A stretch of 64,000 nucleotides of DNA from JADJWR01 sp963847675 (GTDB lineage: Bacteria > Pseudomonadota > Gammaproteobacteria > Burkholderiales > Burkholderiaceae_F). Made by a program: the position numbers and the translations under genes. Each line of letters begins with the position of its first letter. The first letter of the stretch is position 1. Shown here piece by piece: positions 1 through 7,867 of this stretch. Location: NCBI GenBank assembly GCA_963847675.1, contig CAWKAP010000008.1, forward strand, positions 248,001 through 312,000, read 5' to 3'. The notes beneath the pieces were generated by a model. The model worked only from the letters and a program-made list of their open reading frames with translations. It was not told where the DNA came from and searched no databases.

Positions 1-305
1 GACACGGCCACGGCGTCGCGGCCGAGGCGGTGCAACTCGGAGTCGTCGAACTTGAAGCTGCGCAGTTCGCACGACTGCGTGGTGATCGCCTTGACGATGG
101 CGTCTCGCCCGACCAGCGGCGCGGTACCGGCAACGATCTCCACCGCGTTGACGTCGAGGGCCTTCCTGAACGGTTCGCCGTCCTTCTTGCCCCATGCGGT
201 CCAGAGACGCTTCTCGATCGCCATCAGGTCGTCAATCAGGTCCGCCGCGACCGCAGGAACGGTCAAAGCGAATTGCAGAACGAGCGCCGCAAGCAGTTTC
301 TTCAT
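1..305 (-). CDS. Exported NTF2-like (SnoaL/DUF4440-type) protein, C-terminus cut by window edge
   Basis: The reverse strand opens with ATG at 305 after a GAAGGAG ribosome-binding site and reads without a stop to the window edge. The first 21 or so residues (MKKLLAALVLQFALTVPAVA, then A) form a clear Sec signal peptide with an Ala-x-Ala-type cleavage site. The mature part starts DLIDDLMAIEKRLWTAWGKK and continues with a GRDAIVKAI segment. This is the helix-then-strand start of cone-shaped NTF2-like folds of the DUF4440/SnoaL type, which are usually periplasmic and of unknown substrate. It is divergent from the MlaE-type gene. The fold call rests on about 100 residues, so it is moderate. Confidence 0.6.
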   Translation of the reverse strand, partial: MKKLLAALVLQFALTVPAVAADLIDDLMAIEKRLWTAWGKKDGEPFRKALDVNAVEIVAGTAPLVGRDAIVKAITTQSCELRSFKFDDSELHRLGRDAVAV

Positions 306-540
306 CGTCGATTCTCCTTCGGTTGCTGCAGGAAGCGGTCGTCGTCGAACCTATCGCATCGCGCCGCCACGATGGACCCGCGTCACTACCGCCCGGCGCA
401 AAATACGCGGCCGATAGCCAGCGCGCAATTGCAGGGCCGCCGATCCACGACGGTCCCGTGCCTCGTGCTACACGACGGTCCGCGTCAGGCGTCGGCAGTA
501 GCTCCGTCGCCAAACTCCCCCACGCCCCTATCATCGTGGC

Positions 541-1344
541 ATGAGCCCCCTTGCTTCGCGGCCCCACGCGCCGGCGGACCTCGGCCGCACGACGCTGCGC
601 TGGTTCACCGGCTGGTGGCGCATCATCCATCTCGGCGCCGTACTGCTGGTGCTGTCGCTGTCGCCGTCGAGCTACCGCGAGCCGAACCGCGCGGCGATGG
701 CGCGCCACATCGCCGTCGGCACGGCGCCGACGCTGCTCTGGTTCACGCTGCTGTCGTCACTGATCAGCCTGGTGCTGATCCGCATCGTCGTCGTCACCGC
801 TGCCAGCTACGGTTTGTCGCAGTACGCGCTGCAGATGGTCGTGCGCGTGCTGGTGCTCGAGCTGATTCCGCTGACCGCGGCGGTGTTCGTCGCCTTGCGC
901 ATCTCGCTGCCCGACGGGCGCGAGATCGCCCGCATGCGCGCGCGCGGCGAACTCGACGCGCTGCGCGCCACGGGCATCGATCCGGTGCGCCACGAGGTGC
1001 TGCCGCGCGTGATGGCCGGCGTGTTCTCGGTGCTGATGCTCGCCGCGGTGGCGGGCGTGGTGACGCTGGTGCTGGCCTACCTGACCGTCTACGGGTTCAC
1101 CACCGAAGGCTTCGAGCGCTACACGCGCACGGTGGGCCAGGTGTTCAGCCCGGCAGTCACGTTGATCTTCACGATCAAGACGTTCCTGCTCAGCCTCGCG
1201 GTGGCGCTGCTGCCGGTCGCCTCCGCGCTCTACGATCTGCCGCGCACGCGCAGCCGCACGAGCGCCGAACTGCAGGCGCTGGTGCGCCTGTTCCTGGTGA
1301 TGCTGCTGATCGAGGCCGCCTCGCTGGTCGGCAACTACTACTGA
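541..1344 (+). CDS. MlaE-family (MCE-associated) ABC transporter permease
   Basis: This 267-residue inner-membrane protein has five or six hydrophobic segments. It carries the hallmark MlaE stretch after the second helix pair: ELIPLTAAVFVALR, followed by the coupling-helix region ARGELDALRATGIDPVRHEV. MlaE permeases work with an ATPase and an MlaD/MCE protein to move phospholipids or other lipids between the bacterial membranes. The MCE gene starts 7 bases downstream, so the two are probably co-transcribed. Length matches the family (about 250-270). The usual ATPase gene is not next to it in this window. Start ATG 541 gives the expected N-terminal amphipathic segment. Confidence 0.88.
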   Translation: MSPLASRPHAPADLGRTTLRWFTGWWRIIHLGAVLLVLSLSPSSYREPNRAAMARHIAVGTAPTLLWFTLLSSLISLVLIRIVVVTAASYGLSQYALQMVVRVLVLELIPLTAAVFVALRISLPDGREIARMRARGELDALRATGIDPVRHEVLPRVMAGVFSVLMLAAVAGVVTLVLAYLTVYGFTTEGFERYTRTVGQVFSPAVTLIFTIKTFLLSLAVALLPVASALYDLPRTRSRTSAELQALVRLFLVMLLIEAASLVGNYY

Positions 1345-1351
1345 TCCCGCC

Positions 1352-2332
1352 GTGAACGAACAACCGCCCGCCTCGCCGCCGCCGGTCAAGGCCCTGGAGT
1401 TCAAGGCCGCGCTGCTGCTGGTGCTGCTGCTGGCCCTGCTCGCCGGCTCCGCGCTTTACGTGATGTACGCGCGCGGCGTGTTCGAGGCGACGCAGCGGCT
1501 GGTGCTGATCGCCGATGACTCGGAAGGCGTGCAGGTCGGGATGGACATGACGTTCTCCGGCTTTCCGATCGGCCGCGTGCGCCGCATCGAGCTTGGCGAG
1601 GACGGCAGCGCGCGCATCCTGATCGACGTGCCGAAGAAGGATGCGCACTGGCTGCGCGAATCGAGCGTGTTCACGCTGGTGAAAAGCCTGGTTGGCGGCA
1701 CCGCGATCCGCGCCTATAGCGGCATCCTGAGCGACCCGCCGCTCGCCGACGGCGCGGAGCGCAGGGTACTGGCGGGCGATGCCACCGCCGAGATCCCGCG
1801 GCTGATGTCCGCGGTGCGCGACCTGGTGCAGAACCTGACCGCGCTGAGCCGATCCGACGCCGCGCTGGCCGGCACGCTCGCCAACATGCAGACGGCGACC
1901 GAGCGGCTGAAGGGTCGCCACGGCGCGCTCGGCCTGCTGCTCGGCAATGACGAGGACGCGAACAAACTGATCACCGCGCTCGAGCGCACCAATACGCTGC
2001 TGGCGCGCGTCGATGGCCTGACCGCCAAGGTCGACGGCATGGTGAGCAAGGCCGATGCGCAGGTCTTCGGCCCCGACGGCGTGATGCCCGAGACCCGCGC
2101 CGCGATCGTGCAGTTGAATGCCACCCTCGGCGACGCGCGCAACACGCTGAAGAAGGCCGATGCCCTGCTTGCCGAGGCGCAGGGCGTGGCCGCCAACGCG
2201 AAAGTGGCGACCGCCGACCTCGACACGCTGCGCGCGGAGGTCGAATCGAGCCTGCGCAAGGTGGAGCATCTGGTCAACGAGATCAACCGCAAGTGGCCGT
2301 TTTCGCGAGACACGGAGCTGAAGCTGCGATGA
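1352..2332 (+). CDS. MlaD/MCE-domain lipid-binding protein
   Basis: A 326-residue protein begins with a single membrane anchor at about residues 15-37 and continues into one MCE domain at about 40-120. That domain includes the typical GVQVGMDMTFSGFPIGRVRR and VGGTAIRAY segments. A long helical, Ala/Leu-rich tail follows (about 150-310), as in MCE proteins that form periplasmic hexameric rings or needles. It follows the MlaE-type permease by 7 bases and overlaps the next lipoprotein gene by four bases (ATGA). The expected role is to hand lipids from the permease across the periplasm; the substrate is unknown. Confidence 0.88.
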   Translation: MNEQPPASPPPVKALEFKAALLLVLLLALLAGSALYVMYARGVFEATQRLVLIADDSEGVQVGMDMTFSGFPIGRVRRIELGEDGSARILIDVPKKDAHWLRESSVFTLVKSLVGGTAIRAYSGILSDPPLADGAERRVLAGDATAEIPRLMSAVRDLVQNLTALSRSDAALAGTLANMQTATERLKGRHGALGLLLGNDEDANKLITALERTNTLLARVDGLTAKVDGMVSKADAQVFGPDGVMPETRAAIVQLNATLGDARNTLKKADALLAEAQGVAANAKVATADLDTLRAEVESSLRKVEHLVNEINRKWPFSRDTELKLR

Positions 2333-3011
2333 ATCTCATCATTCGACCCGTGCGCGCGCTCGCCGCTGCGGCAGCCGGACTGCTCGTCGCTGCGTGCGCA
2401 AGCCAGCCGCCGCCGCCCGACTGGCAGATGAACGCGCGGCAGTCGATCGACGCGGCAGTGGTGGCCTATCTCGAAGGCAACGCGCGCGTCGAAGCCGCCG
2501 AGACGGCCCGCGCGAGGAGCGAGATCGCGCGCACCGGCCGCGTCGACCTGCTCGCCCGCGCGGAACTGATGCGTTGCGCAGCGCGTGTGGCGAGCCTGGT
2601 GTTCGAGCCCTGTGCCAGGGCTTTGAAAAGCTCAGGGCCGACGCCGCGCCGGCCGAGCGTGCCTACGCGGACTACCTCGCCGGCCAGATTCAGGCGCAGG
2701 ACATCGCGCTGCTGCCGGCGCCGCATCGCGCGGTGGCCGACGGGCGAATGAGCGCGGAGTCTGCGGATTCAGCCCTCGCCGGCATCGAGGATCCGCTGTC
2801 GCGGCTGATCGCCGCCGGCGTGCTGTTCCACGGCAGCCGCGCAAGCCCGCAAACGCTGCAGATCGCCGTCGACACCGCTTCGGCGCAGGGCTGGCGGCGA
2901 CCCCTGCTGGCCTGGCTCGGCGTGCAGCTGATGCGCGCCGAACAGGCCGGCGACACGACCGAAGCGCAGCGGCTGCGCAGGAAGATCGGCGTCGTTCAGG
3001 AAGGACGCTGA
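2329..3011 (+). CDS. MCE-operon lipoprotein, frameshifted near 2620
   Basis: The start ATG overlaps the MlaD stop. The N-terminus is a lipoprotein signal with the lipobox LLVAACAS (Cys about residue 23), so the product should be anchored in a membrane facing the periplasm. The first frame runs through VDLLARAELMRCAARVASLVFEPC. After that the conserved-looking sequence continues only in the next frame (GFEKLRADAAPAERAYADYL to the stop at 3011). The break lies between 2611 and 2640 and needs one base to repair. I do not recognise the family. Its place suggests an auxiliary lipoprotein of the MCE lipid-transport system. Whole length after repair would be about 226 residues. Confidence 0.65.
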
Positions 3012-3113
3012 CCAGCGACGCGGCCGGCGTGCGCTGTGTCGGCGGGGAGATTTCGTGCCCGCTGCCCCATCGCACCGGGCACGGATCGCCGCCCGGCGGC
3101 GGCCGACGCGCAA

Positions 3114-3434
3114 TCAGTAGTCGATGGTGTACTTCTCGACGTCGACGCGGAGCACTTCGCGGCCCGTCATCACCGCCGCGTGGCGCGCGAACTGCTTCGC
3201 CCAGTCCGGATGTTCCCGGAATCGCTGCTCGCCGGAGTACCTCGCCACGCTCAGGATGCGGTCGACCAGCAGCACCTTGCCCATCGGCGTCGGCACGTCG
3301 CACTCCAGTTCCTGGAACTCGCGGTCGAACCAGTCACGAGCCTGATCTGCGGTGACACCGGCGACGTCGTCCGGAGTCAGCTTGTATTCGAAGCGCTTGT
3401 CATTGCCGAACGACACGATCACATGCTGGTGCAT
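3114..3434 (-). CDS. Conserved hypothetical protein, 106 aa
   Basis: This short soluble ORF has no signal peptide or membrane segment. It begins MHQHVIVSFGNDKRFEYKL and ends in DVEKYTIDY. The composition is charged and globular-looking, with an upstream GAGGAG ribosome-binding site (CTCCTC on the plus strand just beyond 3434). I do not recognise the family. It stands alone between the MCE operon on the opposite strand and a LysR remnant. Its coding nature is supported by the absence of a better frame and by the good ribosome-binding site. Confidence 0.6.
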   Translation of the reverse strand: MHQHVIVSFGNDKRFEYKLTPDDVAGVTADQARDWFDREFQELECDVPTPMGKVLLVDRILSVARYSGEQRFREHPDWAKQFARHAAVMTGREVLRVDVEKYTIDY

Positions 3435-3679
3435 AGACGGCTCCTCAGATCAACTCTGCTGTCGATATCGTCCACATCCGGGCGGCGCATCCGCTCGCCG
3501 TGTTGCGGCGCGATTATCTCAGGCGCTTGGGCTCTCCGGCCGCGCGACCGAGCCGGAGATCTGATCGAGCGCATTATTGCCTTTCAAGCGCGCGGCCCAC
3601 CCTCGCTCGCCAAGCAGCATGCGCCGCCAGGCCCGTCCCCTCCAGCGCCCCGACACGCGCACCGTGAAGGTGCCCGATA

Positions 3680-3891
3680 ACAAGCCCGATTCGAACGACC
3701 TGCGCACTGGACGACTCGTCGCGCCGTTTTCGCTGAGCGTGCGCACGTCCGGCGCGTATCACGTCGCCTATCCGCCGCAACGGCCGAAGAGCGAGCGGCT
3801 GATGGCCTTCGAGGAGTGGCTGCTGACCGCGGCGCAGGCCGCCGAAGCCCGAGCTATCCGCGAACTCGACTCATGGCGAATGCAACACTGA
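3680..3891 (+). pseudogene. C-terminal remnant of a GcvA-like LysR-type regulator
   Basis: In frame with an upstream ATG at 3577, residues from about 3700 on read LRTGRLVAPFSLSVRTSGAY, then VAYPP, and then FEEWLLTAAQ. This is the characteristic end of the effector-binding domain of GcvA/AmpR-type LysR regulators (usually RLVAPF, YYLVYP, FRxWLLxE). The DNA-binding domain and most of the sensor domain, about 220 residues, are missing. The sequence upstream of 3680 does not look like LysR. I read this as a gene fossil. A short protein could still be translated from 3577, but nothing suggests a function. Confidence 0.7.
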
Positions 3892-3963
3892 TTGCGTTCC
3901 CGACGGCAAAGTCGGATAGTTCGCACGTCCCACGTGGCGGGACATTTCGCAAGGAGAGTGCGT

Positions 3964-4065
3964 ATGGCCAAGGGTCAACTGCGCAAACCCAAGGAGAAGA
4001 AGAAACCCAAACAGGCAAAGAAGCCCGGCGCGCCGGCGAACAAGGCTGCAGCGCCCGGCAAGTAG
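3964..4065 (+). CDS. Small Lys/Pro/Ala-rich basic protein, 33 aa
   Basis: ATG at 3964 follows a strong AAGGAG ribosome-binding site at 3950-3957 and opens a 33-codon ORF starting MAKGQLRKPKEKKKPKQ and ending AAAPGK, followed by TAG. Short proteins beginning MAKGQ with the same Lys/Pro-rich make-up recur in many Burkholderia-like genomes as conserved hypotheticals. Nucleic-acid binding is plausible from charge alone but is inference. A perfect hairpin follows at 4076-4100, which supports a real monocistronic transcript. Confidence 0.7.
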   Translation: MAKGQLRKPKEKKKPKQAKKPGAPANKAAAPGK

Positions 4066-4075
4066 CCTGGAGGTA

Positions 4076-4100
4076 GAAACGCGGCGGAAGGCCGCGTTTC
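4076..4100 (+). terminator. Strong hairpin terminator after the MAKGQ gene
   Basis: GAAACGCGGC (4076-4085) pairs perfectly with GCCGCGTTTC (4091-4100) around a GGAAG loop. The U-rich tail is short (CGTTG), so termination would rely mainly on the 10-bp stem. Its position 10 bases after the stop codon suits a terminator. Confidence 0.65.
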
Positions 4101-4232
4101 CGTTGCTGCGTCGTCGCTGGTCTGTCGAGCGGGGCACCCGCCCCGCAGGTGGGATATTCGCCGCCCGGAAACGATGGCCTGCTTCAGCCGCATCGCCGAT
4201 CAGCCAGCGCACCGCTCGCAGCACCTGTGCCG

Positions 4233-5279
4233 ATGACCACCCCGCCGATCGACCTGCGTTCCGACACCGTTACCCGCCCGACCGATGCGATGCGAGCGGC
4301 GATGGCCGCTGCCGCAGTCGGCGACGACCAGTACGGCGAAGACCCGACGACCAACGAGCTCCAGTCGCGCGTCGCCGCACTGCTCGGCAAGGAGGCCGCG
4401 CTTTGGCTGCCGAGCGGCACGATGGCCAACCAGGTGGCGCTGCGCGTGCTCACCCGCCCGGGCGACGACGTCATAGTCAGCCGCGAGGCGCACGCCGTAT
4501 GGCACGAGACGGGAGGCGGCGCGGCCAACGCCGGGGTGCAGTTCACCGAGGTCGGCCGCGGCGGCGTCTTCAGCGCCGAGGACTTCACCGCCGCCATCAA
4601 GCCGCGCGGCCACCCGATCTACCCGCCGACCACCCTGGTCGAGATCGAGAACACGCATAACCGCGCCGGCGGCGTGATCTTTCCGCAGGACGACGCCGTG
4701 CGCATCTGCGCCGCCGCGCGCGAGCAGAAGATCGCTGCCTTCCTCGACGGTGCGCGGCTGTGGAACACGTACATCGCCACCGGTACCGCGTTCGACGCAC
4801 TCGCCGCGCCGTTCGACCTGGTCGCGGTGGCGCTGTCCAAGGGACTCGGCGCGCCGGGCGGGTCGCTGCTCGCCGGCAGCCGCGAACTGATCGGCCGCGC
4901 GGTACGTCACCGTCGCATGCTCGGCGGCGCGATGCGCCAGACCGGCATCTACGCTGCGGCCGGACTCTACGCGCTCGACCATCACCTGCCGCGGCTCGCC
5001 GACGACCACGCGAACGCGCGCCTGATCGGCGAACGCCTGGGGCAGAGCCGTCGCGTGCGGCTCGATCCGGCAACGCTGCAGACCAACATCATCGTCTTCG
5101 GCCTTGCCCCCGACGCGCCCGATGCCGCAACCGTCGTCGCGCGAGCGCGCGAACGTGGCGTCCTGCTGATGGCCTTTGGCGTGCGGACGATCCGTGCGGT
5201 CATACACCTCGACGTGACGCGCGCGCAGTGCGAGCAGGCCGCGCGGGTCCTGGTCGAGGTCATCGACGGCGGCGTCTGA
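4233..5279 (+). CDS. ltaE: Low-specificity L-threonine aldolase
   Basis: A 348-residue PLP enzyme of the fold-type I threonine aldolase family, which splits L-threonine or L-allo-threonine into glycine and acetaldehyde. Diagnostic segments are the N-terminal IDLRSDTVTRPTDAMRAAM, GDDQYGEDPTTNELQ, the cofactor-stacking HETGG region, the Asp of FLDGARLWN, and the Schiff-base lysine in ALSKGLGAPGG (about Lys203). I chose ATG 4233 because it places RSDTVT near the N-terminus as in the family; the longer frame from 4149 adds unrelated sequence. It stands alone, and the glycine it makes could feed glyoxylate or one-carbon metabolism. Confidence 0.92.
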   Translation: MTTPPIDLRSDTVTRPTDAMRAAMAAAAVGDDQYGEDPTTNELQSRVAALLGKEAALWLPSGTMANQVALRVLTRPGDDVIVSREAHAVWHETGGGAANAGVQFTEVGRGGVFSAEDFTAAIKPRGHPIYPPTTLVEIENTHNRAGGVIFPQDDAVRICAAAREQKIAAFLDGARLWNTYIATGTAFDALAAPFDLVAVALSKGLGAPGGSLLAGSRELIGRAVRHRRMLGGAMRQTGIYAAAGLYALDHHLPRLADDHANARLIGERLGQSRRVRLDPATLQTNIIVFGLAPDAPDAATVVARARERGVLLMAFGVRTIRAVIHLDVTRAQCEQAARVLVEVIDGGV

Positions 5280-5408
5280 CGTCCTGCGCCGCAACTCCGG
5301 CCAAAGGGGTTCCCGTCCGACTGGCATCACCTGAATACGTGCCCCGATGAACCGCGTCGGGCGCGATGCATACACTGAGCGCGCCTTTCGACCCACCGGA
5401 GAGACCCC

Positions 5409-5828
5409 ATGCCGTCGGACCGGATGACTCGGCTTCGCGAATTCGCTCGTCGATACACGGCGGCGTGGTGCAGCCAGGACGCGGCCAGCGTCGCCTCGTT
5501 CTTCTCGCCCAATGGCTCGCTGACCATCAACGGAGGCACGCCGTCGGTCGGTCGAACCCAGATCGCCGAGGCGGCGCAGGGCTTCATGACCGCGTTTCCC
5601 GACCTGAAGGTCTACATGGACGATCTGGTCGAACGGGGCGACAAGGTCATCTACGAATGGACGCTCGAAGGCACCAACCGCGGGCCGGGCGGAACCGGCA
5701 ACCGCGTCCGCATCAGTGGCTTCGAAGCGTGGCGCATCGGTGACGACGGACTGGTTGCGGAGTCGCTGGGAAACTACGACGCCGCCGAGTACCAGCGGCA
5801 GGTCGACCAGGGAACGGCCGGCAGCTGA
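5409..5828 (+). CDS. SnoaL-like / ester-cyclase-type NTF2-fold protein
   Basis: This 139-residue cytosolic protein carries the SnoaL-like signature order: an N-terminal helix (FARRYTAAWCSQDAASVASF), GSLTINGGTPSVGRTQI, and a C-terminal sheet (MTAFPDLKVYMDDLVERGDK, then YEWTLEGTN). Members of this group include polyketide cyclases and many stress-associated proteins of unknown substrate. Family length matches (130-150). The ribosome-binding site GGAGAG lies just before ATG 5409. The neighbours do not suggest polyketide work, so the biochemical role is open. Confidence 0.8.
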   Translation: MPSDRMTRLREFARRYTAAWCSQDAASVASFFSPNGSLTINGGTPSVGRTQIAEAAQGFMTAFPDLKVYMDDLVERGDKVIYEWTLEGTNRGPGGTGNRVRISGFEAWRIGDDGLVAESLGNYDAAEYQRQVDQGTAGS

Positions 5829-5982
5829 CTCATCGACCGGCCGACGGACCGCGCCAGAGGTGGCCGCGGCAAAGAGAAACCCTGCGCCCAGCCCTCAGCT
5901 TGGGCGGAGAGCCGCAGGACGGTCAGCGCATCGCAGTGGCCTCGCATGTCGCGGGCCGCATCGGCAACCGAAGGAGCAAAGC

Positions 5983-6354
5983 ATGAACCTCGGCGCTTTC
6001 TCGGTCAGCCTGGCCGTCAAGGACCTCGAGGCCTCGAGGACCTTCTACGAAAAATTCGGGTTCAAGGTCTTTGCCGGCGATGCCGCGCAGAACTGGCTGA
6101 TCCTGAAGAACGGTGATCACGCGATCGGGCTGTTCCAAGGGATGTTCGACAGGAACATGCTCACCTTCAACCCCGGCTGGGACAGCAACGCCCAGACGCT
6201 GGCCTCGTTCACCGATGTTCGCGAACTGCAGCGCCAGCTGAAGGCGCAAGGGGTGCGGCTGGAGCAGGAAGCGGACGAGAGCACGTCAGGTCCGGCCAGT
6301 TTCGTCGCCGTGGATCCCGACGGAAATCCGGTCCTGGTCGATCAGCACGTTTGA
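5983..6354 (+). CDS. VOC-family (glyoxalase/bleomycin-resistance fold) protein
   Basis: The 123-residue protein has the two beta-alpha-beta-beta-beta units of the vicinal oxygen chelate fold. The first holds FSVSLAVKDLEASRTFYEKF and GFKVFAGD; the second holds FTDVRELQRQLKAQG and the terminal FVAVDPDGNPVLVDQH. The ribosome-binding site AAGGAG precedes ATG 5983. Family members bind metal and act as isomerases, dioxygenases or resistance proteins; the substrate cannot be told. The 3' end is overlapped antisense by the run-on tail of ureG. Confidence 0.85.
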   Translation: MNLGAFSVSLAVKDLEASRTFYEKFGFKVFAGDAAQNWLILKNGDHAIGLFQGMFDRNMLTFNPGWDSNAQTLASFTDVRELQRQLKAQGVRLEQEADESTSGPASFVAVDPDGNPVLVDQHV

Positions 6355-7030
6355 GAGGGCGGGCTTCGACCGGCCGATCGCGAGGGCCCTTCACGTCGGG
6401 CGCTCCGGCCACGAGCAACCCTCGCTTCTCGATGAACCGGATCACCTGATCGACGCCTTCGCCGGTTTTGAGATTCGTCATCACCCACGGTCGGCCGCCG
6501 CGCATGCGCTCGGTGTCGTGCCGCATCACGTCGAGCGACGCCCCGACGTGCGGTGCGAGGTCGATCTTGTTGATCACGAGCAGGTCGCTCCTGGTGATGC
6601 CGGGGCCGCCCTTGCGCGGAATCTTCTCGCCGCCGGCAACGTCGATCACGTAGATTGTCAGGTCGGAAAGCTCCGGGCTGAAGGTGGCCGCGAGGTTGTC
6701 GCCGCCTGACTCGATGAAGATCAGGTCCAGGTCCGGAAAGCGTTTGCACATGCGCTCGACCGCGTCGAGGTTGATCGAGGCGTCCTCGCGGATCGCGGTG
6801 TGCGGGCAGCCGCCGGTTTCCACGCCCATGATCCGTTCGGCCGGCAGCGCCTGCGCGGCGACCAGCAGCCGCTCGTCTTCCTTCGTGTAGATATCGTTGG
6901 TGACCACCGCGAGCCGGTACGTCTCGCGCATGCGTTTGCACAGCACTTCGACCAGCGTCGTCTTGCCCGAACCGACCGGGCCGCCGACGCCGACACGGAG
7001 TGGGGATGTGGAAGATGGTTGTACGTTCAT
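6209..7030 (-). CDS. ureG: Urease accessory GTPase UreG with run-on C-terminal tail
   Basis: UreG is the SIMIBI-class GTPase that, with UreD/F/H, loads nickel into urease. The P-loop GVGGPVGSGKTTL, the metal-site motif TGGCPHTAIREDAS (Cys-Pro-His), the switch ESGGDNLAATFSPEL and the guanine-specificity motif INKIDLAPHVG are all present. The body ends normally near residue 208 (FIEKRGLLVAG). However, the frame then continues about 63 Arg/Pro-rich residues through the end of the oppositely oriented VOC gene to 6209. Normal UreG is 200-215 residues, so a lost stop or an indel near 6395 is likely. Start ATG 7030 gives a typical N-terminus. Confidence 0.88.
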   Translation of the reverse strand: MNVQPSSTSPLRVGVGGPVGSGKTTLVEVLCKRMRETYRLAVVTNDIYTKEDERLLVAAQALPAERIMGVETGGCPHTAIREDASINLDAVERMCKRFPDLDLIFIESGGDNLAATFSPELSDLTIYVIDVAGGEKIPRKGGPGITRSDLLVINKIDLAPHVGASLDVMRHDTERMRGGRPWVMTNLKTGEGVDQVIRFIEKRGLLVAGAPDVKGPRDRPVEARPLKRADRPGPDFRRDPRRRNWPDLTCSRPLPAPAAPLAPSAGAAVREHR

Positions 7031-7059
7031 GTGGAACCGGGCCGGTTTGAACGGAAGTC

Positions 7060-7090
7060 GCCGGACTCCCGCTTGCACGGGAACGACATG
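7060..7090. repeat. REP-like intergenic palindrome between ureF and ureG
   Basis: The short gap between the ureF stop and the ureG start holds GGACTCCCGCTTGCACGGGA, followed by ACGACATG. TCCCG (7067-7071) pairs with CGGGA (7078-7082). The layout matches the widespread betaproteobacterial intergenic repeat with the form TCCCGC...GCGGGAATGAC. Genome-wide copy number cannot be judged here. Confidence 0.45.
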
Positions 7091-7127
7091 AGTGCGCACG
7101 AACGCTCGACGAGTGCGAAGTCCGCCA

Positions 7128-7651
7128 TCACGACCGATACAGGCGCGAATACTGCGTCTCGTGCCGGGCGCTGGTGAGCGCAAAGGCCACCGTGGCCGAG
7201 CCGAGTTCGTCGTCCTTGAGTTCGCTGGCTACGTCGATCGCCTGGACGAGTTGCGGGTGCAGCGCGATCAGCAGCCGCTGGCCGGCCTGCTGGCCGAGCG
7301 GCACCGATTTCACGGCTACCAGCACCTGGTTCTCGGCCCACGCCCACAGATAGGCGGCGAGCCCGGCCTCGCGATCGATGGCCAGCGCAACACAGGCGGT
7401 CGCGAAGGCGGCCGGGTACGTGATCGGCTCGAGCGCCGGTGGTTCTGCGCCGAGCGCGGGAAACAGCCGCAGCAGCGAGGCCCCCATCTGCACTGACTCG
7501 GCGCGCAGTTCGGCGGTCTCGCGCGCGGCGAGCAGCTCGTCGTTGCACCGTGCGAAGCCCGCTGCATCGTCGGCAGCGCAGGCATCGAAGGCACGCAGCC
7601 ACAGCGGCGCCTCGAAGCGTGCCAGCGACAGCAGCAGAAGGTCGCCGATCC
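7128..7651 (-). pseudogene. ureF: ureF, 5'-truncated remnant fused out of frame to ureA
   Basis: Reading from about 7651 down to the TGA at 7128, the frame gives WIGDLLLLSLARFEAPLWLR, ARETAELRAESVQMGASLLR, YPAAFATACVALAIDREAGL and a C-terminus with SELKDDELGSATVAFALTSA. This is the UreF nickel-chaperone adaptor from about residue 55 to the end (about 174 residues kept of about 228). The N-terminal part and start codon are absent: two in-frame TGA codons lie just upstream, inside ureA sequence. UreF bridges UreD/H and UreG on apo-urease. As sequenced it cannot be translated normally. Confidence 0.88.
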
Positions 7652-7845
7652 AGCAGGAGCGTGACGCCGTAACTCATCAGGTCGGCGACCGTGCGACCGT
7701 CGCGCGCACCTTCGAGGATCGCCGCGGAGATGAAGGCGACCGCCTCCGGATAGTTGAGCTTCAGTCCCCGTCGCCTGCGCCGCTCGGCGAGCAGCGCCGC
7801 GGTGAAGATCAGCAGCTTGTCCTTCTCGCGTGGTGTCAGTTCCAT
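7651..7845 (-). pseudogene. ureA: ureA (urease gamma subunit), N-terminal two-thirds only
   Basis: ATG 7845 follows a GGGAGAGG ribosome-binding site and gives MELTPREKDKLLIFTAALLA, then LKLNYPEAVAFISAAI, LEGARDGRTVADLMSYGVTL. This is unmistakable urease gamma subunit through about residue 65 of 100. At CTCCTG/CTGGATCGG (about 7650) the sequence switches into ureF, one base out of phase. The C-terminal third of UreA, all of UreB, UreC and UreE, and the first part of UreF are therefore missing. From family lengths I estimate about 3 kb lost. The translated product continues as about 200 nonsense residues. Confidence 0.9.
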
Positions 7846-7867
7846 CGCCTCTCCCGGGTCGTTCCGT

